Of a DNA stretch of 13,150 nucleotides, positions 6,154 through 13,150 are shown piece after piece; position 1 is the first letter of the stretch; each line of letters starts with the position of its first letter. Where the stretch lies: assembly GCA_964648365.1 (NCBI GenBank), contig CAZYLK010000175.1, forward strand, positions 1 to 13,150. The letters are read 5' to 3'. Under the pieces are notes generated by a model that was given only the letters and a program-made list of their open reading frames with translations, searched no databases and was not told where the DNA came from. A program made the translations under genes and the position numbers. The DNA is from SURF-32 sp964648365. Lineage in GTDB: Bacteria; Planctomycetota; Phycisphaerae; UBA1845.

Positions 6154-8961
6154 ATGGAACATTCGCCGCCGCTGCGCCTGGCTGAAGCGATCTTCGAAGA
6201 ACTCGTCGGCATCCCGGCGGCGGACCGGCCATCGCTGCTTGCGGATCGTTGCGCCGGCGACCGGGGCCTGTACGCGCTGGTCGAGCAACTGCTGGCGAAC
6301 GACGATGACGGCATGGGCGAGTTTCTCGGCCGGCAGGTGCTCACGCCGGAACGGCTCACCGCCGCACCGCCCGCCCGCATCGGCAACTACGAAATTCTCC
6401 GCGAGATCGGCCGCGGCGGCTCCGGCGTGGTCTACGAAGCGCGTCAGGACAACCCCGCCCGTTCCGTTGCGCTCAAGTTGCTCGCCGCCGCCTTCGTCAC
6501 GCCCGACATGCTGCGCCGCTTCAGGCACGAGGCCGAAATCCTGGGCAGCCTCCAGCATCCCGGCATCGCCCAGGTCTACGAGGCCGGCACCGTCGAAATC
6601 ACCGGTCCTCTCGGAATCGCCGCGCCTGTCCCGTACTTCGCGATGGAACTGGTGCGCGGGGAGCCGGTGACGCGATACTGCGACCGCAAGGAGCTGTCCA
6701 TTCCCCGGCGGCTGGGGCTTTTCCGCGACATATGCAACGCCGTGCAGCACGCCCATCAGAAGGGCGTCATTCACCGTGACCTGAAACCGACCAACGTCCT
6801 GGTCGCCGACGCCGACGGCCGGCCGGAGGCCAAGGTCATCGACTTCGGCGTCGCCCGCGTAACCGAGGCAGGCTCGTCGGCGACGCCCTTACTCACCGAA
6901 CGTCTGCAACTGATCGGCACGCCGGAGTACATGAGCCCGGAGCAGGCCGAGCTGTCCCGCGACATCGACACGCGCAGCGACGTTTATTCGCTGGGCGTGC
7001 TGCTCTACGAACTGCTGACGGGGACGACGCCCATTGAAGGCGACCGGCTGCGCAGCGCGACGCTTTCCGAAATCCAGCGGCTGATCGTGTTCGAGGATCG
7101 CCCGCGGCCAAGCCTGCGCGCGGCATCCGCGACCGATGACGACGCAGCGCGGGCCAGATCGTGCGACCGGCCGCACCTGGTGCGCACGCTGCGCGGCGAT
7201 CTCGACTGCATCGTCATGACGTGCCTGGAGCGCGACCGCGGACGGCGTTACGCGACCGTCATCGCACTCGCGGACGACATCGCCCGTTATCTGGACCAGC
7301 AACCGGTCCTGGCCTCGCCGCCCGGCGCCGGCTACAAGTTGCGCAAGTTCGCCGCCCGCAACCGCCGCCTGGTGCTCGCGGGCGCCGCGCTGGTGGTTTC
7401 CCTGACGCTCGGGATCGTGGGCACCACGGTCGGTCTGGTGTGGGCCGTCCGCGAGCGCGGCATCGCGCAGCAGGAGCAGCAGGCGGCGCAGGCGGCCGCG
7501 ACGCTGGCGATGCAGGAGGCCGAGCGGGCCGACCGCGAGGCGGGCCAGGCGCAGGCGATCAACGACTTCATGCGCGAAGTGCTCAGCAGCGCCGATCCCG
7601 ACGCCCGCGCCGCCGACATCCGACTGATCGATGCGTTGTCCCGCGCGTCCGACTCCGTGCCGCAGCGTTTCGCCGGTCATCCCCTCCTGCAAGCGCAGGT
7701 GCGCGACCTGCTGGGACACGTCTACGACAAGCTGAGCCTGTGTACGGACGCACGCGATGAATTTGCGATTTCCAGCGGCCTGTGGGCGGAGCACGTCGGT
7801 GCCGACGACCCGCGCAGCCTGTCCTCCGAGATGGCGTACATCGGGGAGTGCATCAACCTGCAAATGGTCGGGGTGGCCGAGCGGCGGCTGCCGGACCTCA
7901 TCGAGAGAATGGAGCGCGTCCTCGGACCCGACCATCCCGAGACGCTCGGCGCCCGCCGTTCGACTGCAATCACGCTCATGTTCCGAAACCGCCTGGACGA
8001 GGCGGAAGTGATACTGCTTGAGATTCGCAACCATCCGGCCGTCGCCGACGACGACGCGATCCAGGCCCGCACGCTTCACAGCCTCGTCAGCGTTGCCCGG
8101 CGTCGCGCGGCAACCGCCGATCGACCCGAATCAACCGCCATTCTGTTGGCAGCGATCCCGCTGGCTCAGGAGAAGCTGGAACGCGTGATCCGCCTGCACG
8201 GCGCCGATACGGGCTCCGCACTGGAGGCCGAGGCCAGTCTGGCGGACTTGTTGACCAAGGTGGGACGACCGCAGGAAGCCGTCGAGATCTGCCGCCGCAT
8301 CATGGCGATCGATGGACTCGGCGAGTGCTATCAGGCGCGGCTCAGGGCGTTCGACACGCTCGCGGACGCGCTGACGCTCCTGGGCGAATCGCAGGAGCCC
8401 GCAGACCTTCAATTGCGGGAACTGGCGTGTGTGCGTGCCGCACTCCCGGGCCATCACGTTACCCTCCTCTCCTCACTCAGCGAAATCCTCCGCTACCTGG
8501 ATCGCGCCGGTCGCGCGGCGGAAGGCGAGGCCCTGGCTCGTGAGCTCGCCGAGTCCGTGACGCGGATCGGCGCCGGACACGCCGATCTGGGCTTCCGGAC
8601 CGATACCTACATCGCCCATTTTGTTTCGATGCAGGACCGGCTCGATGAAGCGGGTCTGCTGTTCCAGGCGCTGTTGGAGGCCGAGCCGCAACAGGCGGCG
8701 CACGATCTGCGCGCCCGTCTGCACCTCTTCTACGGCGATCATCTGATGCGGCTACAGCAATATGACGCCGCCGAGCGCGAGCTGGAAACCGCGGTGCGCT
8801 GGAGTGACGGCATCGAGTTCGGCACCGACCCGACCCACCCGGATGACATCATTCTCGGCTTCATTCGTCTCTACGATGCCTGGGGCAACCCGGCGAAGGT
8901 CGAAGAGTATGCGCGACTTCGCGACGAAGTTCTGACCCCGGCGTCGCCGACCGACCACTGA
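6154..8961 (+). CDS. transmembrane Ser/Thr protein kinase with C-terminal TPR-like repeats, 935 aa
   Basis: ATG 6154 is the first ATG after an in-frame TAG at 6142; no strong ribosome site is visible. Residues 1-75 are a helical leader common to ECF-linked planctomycete kinases. The kinase domain spans about 79-380: glycine loop IGRGGSGVVYEA (85-96), Lys108 in VALKLL, Glu126 in helix C, HRDLKPTN with Asp209, DFG at 230-232, GTPEYMSPEQ (255-264) and DVYSLG (276-281). All catalytic residues are present, so it should be active. A membrane helix spans 405-431. Basic residues before it (KLRKFAARNRR) place the kinase in the cytoplasm. Residues 432-470 look like a coiled coil, and 500-935 are TPR-like helical repeats (for example LGPDHPETLGARR and GRPQEAVEICRRI), presumably extracytoplasmic and sensing or binding partners. 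It follows the sigma gene by 60 bp and is likely in its operon. Confidence 0.95.
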   Translation: MEHSPPLRLAEAIFEELVGIPAADRPSLLADRCAGDRGLYALVEQLLANDDDGMGEFLGRQVLTPERLTAAPPARIGNYEILREIGRGGSGVVYEARQDNPARSVALKLLAAAFVTPDMLRRFRHEAEILGSLQHPGIAQVYEAGTVEITGPLGIAAPVPYFAMELVRGEPVTRYCDRKELSIPRRLGLFRDICNAVQHAHQKGVIHRDLKPTNVLVADADGRPEAKVIDFGVARVTEAGSSATPLLTERLQLIGTPEYMSPEQAELSRDIDTRSDVYSLGVLLYELLTGTTPIEGDRLRSATLSEIQRLIVFEDRPRPSLRAASATDDDAARARSCDRPHLVRTLRGDLDCIVMTCLERDRGRRYATVIALADDIARYLDQQPVLASPPGAGYKLRKFAARNRRLVLAGAALVVSLTLGIVGTTVGLVWAVRERGIAQQEQQAAQAAATLAMQEAERADREAGQAQAINDFMREVLSSADPDARAADIRLIDALSRASDSVPQRFAGHPLLQAQVRDLLGHVYDKLSLCTDARDEFAISSGLWAEHVGADDPRSLSSEMAYIGECINLQMVGVAERRLPDLIERMERVLGPDHPETLGARRSTAITLMFRNRLDEAEVILLEIRNHPAVADDDAIQARTLHSLVSVARRRAATADRPESTAILLAAIPLAQEKLERVIRLHGADTGSALEAEASLADLLTKVGRPQEAVEICRRIMAIDGLGECYQARLRAFDTLADALTLLGESQEPADLQLRELACVRAALPGHHVTLLSSLSEILRYLDRAGRAAEGEALARELAESVTRIGAGHADLGFRTDTYIAHFVSMQDRLDEAGLLFQALLEAEPQQAAHDLRARLHLFYGDHLMRLQQYDAAERELETAVRWSDGIEFGTDPTHPDDIILGFIRLYDAWGNPAKVEEYARLRDEVLTPASPTDH

Positions 8962-9157
8962 TCGCGCGGCCGTCTGAGTCGTCAGGAATGCAAGAAGAGG
9001 GTTTTCTCGCACCCTTTGCTTCGTGGTTCGCCTCTTCATGTCCGCAGCGGCTGCCCGAGCGCCCGGGCCCGATCTGGCGCTCCCGGCCGTCTTCCCATCC
9101 CTCCCCACCCCGCTTCACCTGCCGCCGGCGTGCCGCCGGCTCGCTTGACCGAATCGG

Positions 9158-9179
9158 ACGATCCCGATCGGGTCGTTTT
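9158..9179 (+). terminator. candidate intrinsic terminator after the sigma-kinase operon
   Basis: ACGATCC and GGGTCGT pair as a 7-bp stem (one T-G wobble) around a 5-nt CGATC loop, followed by three more T. The T-run is short, so termination efficiency is uncertain. It lies 197 nt after the kinase stop. Confidence 0.35.
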
Positions 9180-9206
9180 GGAACCTTGCGCCGTCCGTGC
9201 GTGTCC
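9180..9206 (+). promoter_or_regulatory. possible ECF-type promoter for the large exported-protein genes
   Basis: GGAACC (9180-9185) resembles the common ECF -35 element. TGTCC (9202-9206) follows after 16 bp as a possible -10. A transcript would have a leader of roughly 95 nt before GTG 9310. The recognition sequence of the local sigma factor is unknown, and its own leader lacks GGAAC, so autoregulation through this motif is not supported. Confidence 0.2.
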
Positions 9207-9309
9207 AAGAGGGGGGTCGGGGTTTAACATGACGGCGGCGGGCCCAGCGCCTCAGGAACGTCCGGTCGGCTGGGTGCGCCGTACGGCCCGCAAGTGAGGG
9301 AATTTCGAC

Positions 9310-12300
9310 GTGTGCAAGTCCACTCTGAGAATGTCCACCGTGCTGACCGCTGCGATGTTCCTTGCGAGTCCTGCCGCACGTGCGCCGGCCGCTGACGAGC
9401 CGCCGGATCGCGGCGCTCAGCCCGATAGCGACGTTCAGGAGAAGACGGTTTACATCCCGTATGACAAGCTGCGGGAGACGTTCGAGCGCGAGGGCCGCGG
9501 CGTCTACCTGCCCTACGAGCAGTTTCAGGAACTCTGGCGTGCCGCGGAGGCCGGCCGGCGGCCGCCGCCCCAGACGACGCCGCCGGTGGACGCGCTCATC
9601 TCGGAGATATCGAGCGAGGCGACCGTCTCCCGCGACGTGGTGCAGGTGCAGGCTACGGTCAGCATCGACGTTCTGACCGAAGGCTGGCACGACATTCCGC
9701 TTCGTCTGGCGGGCGCGGCGGTTACGTCTGCGATGATCGGCGACGAGCCGGCCCTGCTCGTAAGCGATCCCGACGCCGGCCACCGCCTACTGGTAGAACG
9801 CAAACCGGGCCAGCCCGAGCGGATCGAACTGACGCTGGCGTATGCCAGGGCCTATACCAAGTCGCCGGGTCGAAACAGCGTCTCTTTCGACGCGCCGCAG
9901 GCGCCGGTCAATCGGTGGAAGGTGCGGGTTCCGGAGTCCGGCGTTCAGATCGACATCCAGCCGATGATCGCCGCGACCGAGGCGCCGCCGGAGGAGGAGG
10001 GCGAAGGCGGCGGAGATGAAACGACCGTGCTGGCATTCGTCGGTGCGGCGCCGTCGGTTCAGATCGACTGGACGATGCGTGCCGAAGGCGCGACCGGACT
10101 GCAAGCGCTGGTCAGTGTGCAGTCGGTGCAGCAGGTGTGGATTCACGATGGCGTGATTCGCACCCACACGACCCTGGCCTACGACATCCGCCGCGGCACC
10201 GTGGAGCGACTGGTGCTCGAGGTTCCGGCCGATCACAAGGTGGTCAACGTGTACGACGCCAACGTCCGCCAGTGGACTGTCGAGCCTGCCGGGGACGTGC
10301 AGCGCGTCGTGGCCGACCTCTTCGAGCCTGGGCGCGGGGCGCAAGACGTCTCGGTGGAACTGGAGCGGTTTACGACGACCGGCGGGGGCGACGTGATCGC
10401 CGTCCCCGTGGTTCGAGCCGTGAACGTGGGCCGGCAGCAGGGCGTTATCGGCGTCGGCGTCGCCGAGGGGTTGCGGGCAGAAGCTGTCCGCTGGACCGGC
10501 CTCATGCAGATGGACGCCGCCGAAATGCCGAAGCCGACGGCCGGCGGCGCAGTCGGCGGGTCGTGGGCTATGAGCTATCGATTCGCGGCCGTCTCGTTCG
10601 ATCTGGGCCTGAAGATCGAAAAGATCGAGCCGCGCCTGACCGTGGACGCCTTCGCGGAGGTCAAGCTCGAGCCGCACGAAATCGTCAGCGAGCTTCAGGC
10701 GATCTTTACGGTCGAGCGGGCCGGCATTTTCAGTCTGGAATTCGACCTTCCGGCCGGCTACTCGCTGCGAAACGTGCATGGCTTTGCCGCCGATGGCGCA
10801 GCGCCCGTGGCGGTGGAGAGCCGCCACGTCACGCCGGGCGATGCGCCGCGACTGACCGTCAATCTCTCGCGACGGGCGATCGGCCGCGTCGGATGCGTCG
10901 TCACTGTGTATCGCGCGCTTGACCACGCCGAACTGCGGACACCCACCGGCAAGACCGTCGACGTTGACGTTGCGATCCCCAGAGCGGTCGATCCGCGACT
11001 TGAGCGAACGACCGGCCGCATGATCGTTCACGTCCCGGAGAGCCTGCGCGCCTCGCCGCTGAAGACGGACGGACTGCGGGCGATTGCCGTTTCCGAGGCG
11101 CTGGTTGATCGACGCGAGAGCGGAAAGGCCGCGCCCGCGGAAGGATCGCTGGCGTATTCGTTTGCGGATGAGCCGGTCGGGCTGGCGCTTCAGGTCGAAC
11201 GTCGCAAGCCGTACCTGACGGCGCGACAGTTCCTGCTCGCCCGGATCGAATCGGGCGTCGTCAAATACGAGGCGACCTTCCTCTACGACATCCGATACAG
11301 CAGCGTCGAGACGCTGCGCATCGACGTGCCTCAGGAGCTTGTGGGCCGCATCCATTGCGACACACGGGGCATTCGCGAATCGGTCATCGAGCCGGCGCCG
11401 GAGGACGTGGCGGAGGGATACACCGCGCTGCGGCTGCGCGGCGACGCGGCGTTTGCCCGCGGGGTGACGATCAAGTTCACCTGGGAGACGAAGCTCGACT
11501 CTCTCGACGTGGGCGCGAGTCGGGACGTCGCGATTCCACGGCTGATCCCGATGGCGGTCGATCGAGCGTGGGGGCAGATCGCCCTGGCCAAGGCGGAGAC
11601 GATCGACATCCGCCCGGCCGGGGGGGGGACAACGCCTCTGCCGACGGGCCTGCGGCCTATCGACCCGCGCCATGACCTGATGGAGGGCATCGGGTCGGTC
11701 GCTGCCGATGCGGCCCGCGCGTTTGAATTTCATGGGGACTGGTCGCTGGCTGTGACCGCGACGCGCTACAAACTGGAGGAAGTCAAGCGGACCAGCATCG
11801 AGCGGGCCTTGTTGCGGATGGTTGCCACACGCGGCGGGCAGCTTTCCGTGCAGGCGCTCTATCGTATCCGCAGCGCTCACCAGCGGCTGGCGTTGCAGAT
11901 GCCCGCGGGCGTGGAGTTCGACAACGACCCGGTGCGGCTCAACGGCCGGCCCGTGTCGCTCGAACGCGGCCAGGCGGACGAGTACTTCGTCCCGCTCGGC
12001 GGGCAAAGCCCCGACGCACCCTTCCTGCTGGAGTTGCGCTACACGCTGGCGGGTGGGGGGACGCATTTGACCCTGCCGTTTTTCCCGTCCGAGCCGGCGG
12101 TGCAGAAGACGTGCGTGATGGCTTACCTCCCGTCGGACTGGGTACTTCTCGGCGCGAGGGGTCCGTGGACGGACGAGCAGCGCTGGGACTGGGACGACGG
12201 GCGCGGTTACGTCCCGCGGCCGGTGATGCACGATTCGGCGCTCCTGGGTTGGGTGGGCGAGGGCGTGTCCCTTGCCGCCAACCCGGCCGACAGCTTTCAG

Positions 12301-12747
12301 GTCGACGGGCAGCCCTATCTGTTCTCGGCGCTGTCGCCCGAAGCGCCGCCGGGCGGCGATCTTGCGCTGGTCACGATGGACCAGGACTGGTGGAACGGCC
12401 TCGTCCTCGGCGCCATCCTTGTGGGGGGGGTGTTGCTGCTTCGCGCCGGGGCGGGGACGCGCTTCGTGGCGGTAGGCGCGTTCCTGACCGCGGGAGTTCT
12501 CTGCGGCGTCTTTCTGCCGACGCTGTCGCTCCAGTTGTTCGATCCCGCCACGGCGTGCGCGATCGTCGTCGTTCTGCTGATCTGGCTGGTTCACTACCTC
12601 GCCCGTGTCCGGCCGCGCGACCCGGTACTGATGGCCCGGCGGCAGGCCGCCGAGGAGGCTCGACTCGCGCGAATCCGTGCGCTGGCTCCGCAACCCGCCG
12701 CCGCGCCGGCGCCGGCGGCGCAGAAGGGCGGGCAGAAGGATGAATAG
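9310..12747 (+). CDS. very large exported membrane-anchored protein with four internal repeats, 1145 aa
   Basis: GTG 9310 has GAGGGA (9295-9300) 9 nt upstream and is preferred; ATG 9331 would remove seven residues. A signal peptide spans residues 1 to about 28. Residues 44-76 hold a paired motif, VYIPYDKLRETFEREGRG then VYLPYEQFQELWRAA, followed by a beta-rich domain starting ISSEATVSRD. Four related beta units lie near 278-326, 443-495, 636-697 and 830-885, each with an LxYxI...VxxLxLxVP-like core (AYDIRRGTVERLVLEVP; LYDIRYSSVETLRIDVP; IFTVERAGIFSLEFDLP; LYRIRSAHQRLALQMP). Three membrane helices lie at about 1030-1044, 1052-1074 and 1082-1098, then a charged Ala/Pro-rich tail. No catalytic motif is seen. 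It is probably a large extracytoplasmic protein anchored at its C-terminus; function unknown. G-tracts of 9 (11620-11628) and 8 (12423-12430) lie in frame. Its stop overlaps the start of a paralogue. Confidence 0.92.
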   Translation: MCKSTLRMSTVLTAAMFLASPAARAPAADEPPDRGAQPDSDVQEKTVYIPYDKLRETFEREGRGVYLPYEQFQELWRAAEAGRRPPPQTTPPVDALISEISSEATVSRDVVQVQATVSIDVLTEGWHDIPLRLAGAAVTSAMIGDEPALLVSDPDAGHRLLVERKPGQPERIELTLAYARAYTKSPGRNSVSFDAPQAPVNRWKVRVPESGVQIDIQPMIAATEAPPEEEGEGGGDETTVLAFVGAAPSVQIDWTMRAEGATGLQALVSVQSVQQVWIHDGVIRTHTTLAYDIRRGTVERLVLEVPADHKVVNVYDANVRQWTVEPAGDVQRVVADLFEPGRGAQDVSVELERFTTTGGGDVIAVPVVRAVNVGRQQGVIGVGVAEGLRAEAVRWTGLMQMDAAEMPKPTAGGAVGGSWAMSYRFAAVSFDLGLKIEKIEPRLTVDAFAEVKLEPHEIVSELQAIFTVERAGIFSLEFDLPAGYSLRNVHGFAADGAAPVAVESRHVTPGDAPRLTVNLSRRAIGRVGCVVTVYRALDHAELRTPTGKTVDVDVAIPRAVDPRLERTTGRMIVHVPESLRASPLKTDGLRAIAVSEALVDRRESGKAAPAEGSLAYSFADEPVGLALQVERRKPYLTARQFLLARIESGVVKYEATFLYDIRYSSVETLRIDVPQELVGRIHCDTRGIRESVIEPAPEDVAEGYTALRLRGDAAFARGVTIKFTWETKLDSLDVGASRDVAIPRLIPMAVDRAWGQIALAKAETIDIRPAGGGTTPLPTGLRPIDPRHDLMEGIGSVAADAARAFEFHGDWSLAVTATRYKLEEVKRTSIERALLRMVATRGGQLSVQALYRIRSAHQRLALQMPAGVEFDNDPVRLNGRPVSLERGQADEYFVPLGGQSPDAPFLLELRYTLAGGGTHLTLPFFPSEPAVQKTCVMAYLPSDWVLLGARGPWTDEQRWDWDDGRGYVPRPVMHDSALLGWVGEGVSLAANPADSFQVDGQPYLFSALSPEAPPGGDLALVTMDQDWWNGLVLGAILVGGVLLLRAGAGTRFVAVGAFLTAGVLCGVFLPTLSLQLFDPATACAIVVVLLIWLVHYLARVRPRDPVLMARRQAAEEARLARIRALAPQPAAAPAPAAQKGGQKDE

Positions 12748-13150
12748 TCATTATCTGCGGTTACTGTTCGTCGTCGTGCTTGCGTCGGCGCCCGCGCGCG
12801 CTTTGCTTGCGGCGCCGCCGGTCCCCGAGTCGATTCGCGAGATCTACGTCCCGCTGGATGAGTTTACCCGCATCTTCGAGGAGCAGCCCGGCTGCGTGTT
12901 GTTGTCGCGCGAGGAGTACGACGCGCTGCTTGCGGCCGCGACGCCTGACGATGCCGGCGCACCCGTTCCTTGTGCCACGGCCGTCGTCGCGGCCGACTAC
13001 GCGATTGCCGTCGGTCGCGACCGGGCCGACGTTTCGGCTTCCCTGACGCTCGACGTCCTGGAACCCGGTCTGCGCGCCATCGACCTTTTGATCGCTCACG
13101 TGGGCGTGCGGCGGGCGCTGCTCGATGGTGTGCCTGCGCCGCTGGCGCAG
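12740..13150 (+). CDS. exported paralogue of the preceding gene, C-terminus cut by window edge
   Basis: The frame is open from ATG 12740 to the window end (137 codons). The start overlaps the last 8 nt of the preceding gene, which suggests translational coupling. The AGAAGG directly before the ATG is too close to be a normal ribosome site. Residues 1-25 are a signal peptide (MNSHYLRLLFVVVLASAPARA). Residues 35-67 (IYVPLDEFTRIFEEQPGCV then LLSREEYDALLAAA) match the VYIPYDKL...ELWRAA motif of the previous protein. ADYAIAVGRDRADVSASLTLDVLEPG (85-110) matches its first beta domain (SEATVSRDVVQVQATVSIDVLTEG). The function is unknown; the two products probably work together or are subunits of one structure (inference). 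Confidence 0.85.
   Translation, partial: MNSHYLRLLFVVVLASAPARALLAAPPVPESIREIYVPLDEFTRIFEEQPGCVLLSREEYDALLAAATPDDAGAPVPCATAVVAADYAIAVGRDRADVSASLTLDVLEPGLRAIDLLIAHVGVRRALLDGVPAPLAQ

Larger units (their letters stand above)
8962..9309. other. intergenic region, 348 bp
   Basis: This lies between two plus-strand genes. It holds a short hairpin AGGGT/ACCCT (8998-9015) followed by TTTGCTT, a weak terminator at best. It also holds a tandem TGCCGCCGGC pair (9119-9140), a better terminator-like hairpin at 9158-9179 and a possible ECF-type promoter right after it. No credible coding sequence is seen. The gap suggests that the next gene is a separate transcription unit. Confidence 0.5.

Noticed and set aside
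6889..8079. Minus-strand open frame of 396 codons
   Set aside because: It is antisense to the kinase gene, whose catalytic motifs and membrane helix are clear.
9787..12693. Minus-strand open frame of 968 codons
   Set aside because: It lies wholly opposite the 1145-residue gene. That gene has a signal peptide, repeats, membrane helices and a paralogue. The antisense frame gives an Arg/His-rich product without recognisable features, a usual effect of high GC at third positions.
1..13150. CRISPR array, tRNA, rRNA, transposase or phage genes
   Set aside because: No regularly spaced repeats, cloverleaf sequences, rRNA segments, transposase motifs or phage structural operons were found. The GIGT motifs recall phage tail fibres, but the proteins carry signal peptides and no other phage genes are present.

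Overview
The window is GC-rich DNA that most likely comes from a member of the Planctomycetota. The best evidence is the pair at 5500-8961. It joins a TIGR02999/PF07638-type ECF sigma factor, with the typical LVHEAYLKLVG and RAHFFGAAAQAMR signatures, to a large transmembrane Ser/Thr kinase with a helical-repeat C-terminus. This pairing is characteristic of planctomycetes. The flanking genes encode large exported proteins of unknown function, which fits the same phylum. I cannot name genus or species.

Left part (1-4488, all minus strand): three related exported proteins, each with a signal peptide, a conserved N-terminal beta-rich domain, GIGT..P..KL.V stalk-like motifs and a conserved C-terminal module. 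The gene at 1-1186 is cut by the window edge. The gene at 1272-2636 matches gene 1-1186 at both ends but matches gene 3061-4488 in the middle, so it is a mosaic. The two downstream genes share a 12-bp box about 30 bp upstream of their starts. A gap of about 420 bp separates the upstream gene from the other two.

Middle part (4489-5499): a small minus-strand exported protein (4775-5293) ends in a hydrophobic helix that copies the planctomycete pseudopilin N-terminal helix, but at the C-terminus. It lies between two direct repeats of about 88 bp. One repeat is the leader and first codons of the ECF sigma gene. The other is a diverged copy leading into a sigma-factor start that soon loses its similarity, read here as a sigma-gene remnant.

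Right part (5500-13150, all plus strand): ECF sigma factor, then the Ser/Thr kinase 60 bp downstream, probably co-transcribed. After a 348-bp gap with a terminator-like hairpin come two overlapping, paralogous genes for very large exported proteins. The first has 1145 residues, four internal beta-rich repeats and C-terminal membrane helices. The second is cut by the window edge.

Taken together, the locus looks like a membrane-kinase/ECF-sigma signalling pair set among genes for modular surface or periplasmic proteins. That the pair controls its neighbours is inference from position only. No RNA genes, CRISPR arrays, insertion sequences or phage genes were found.
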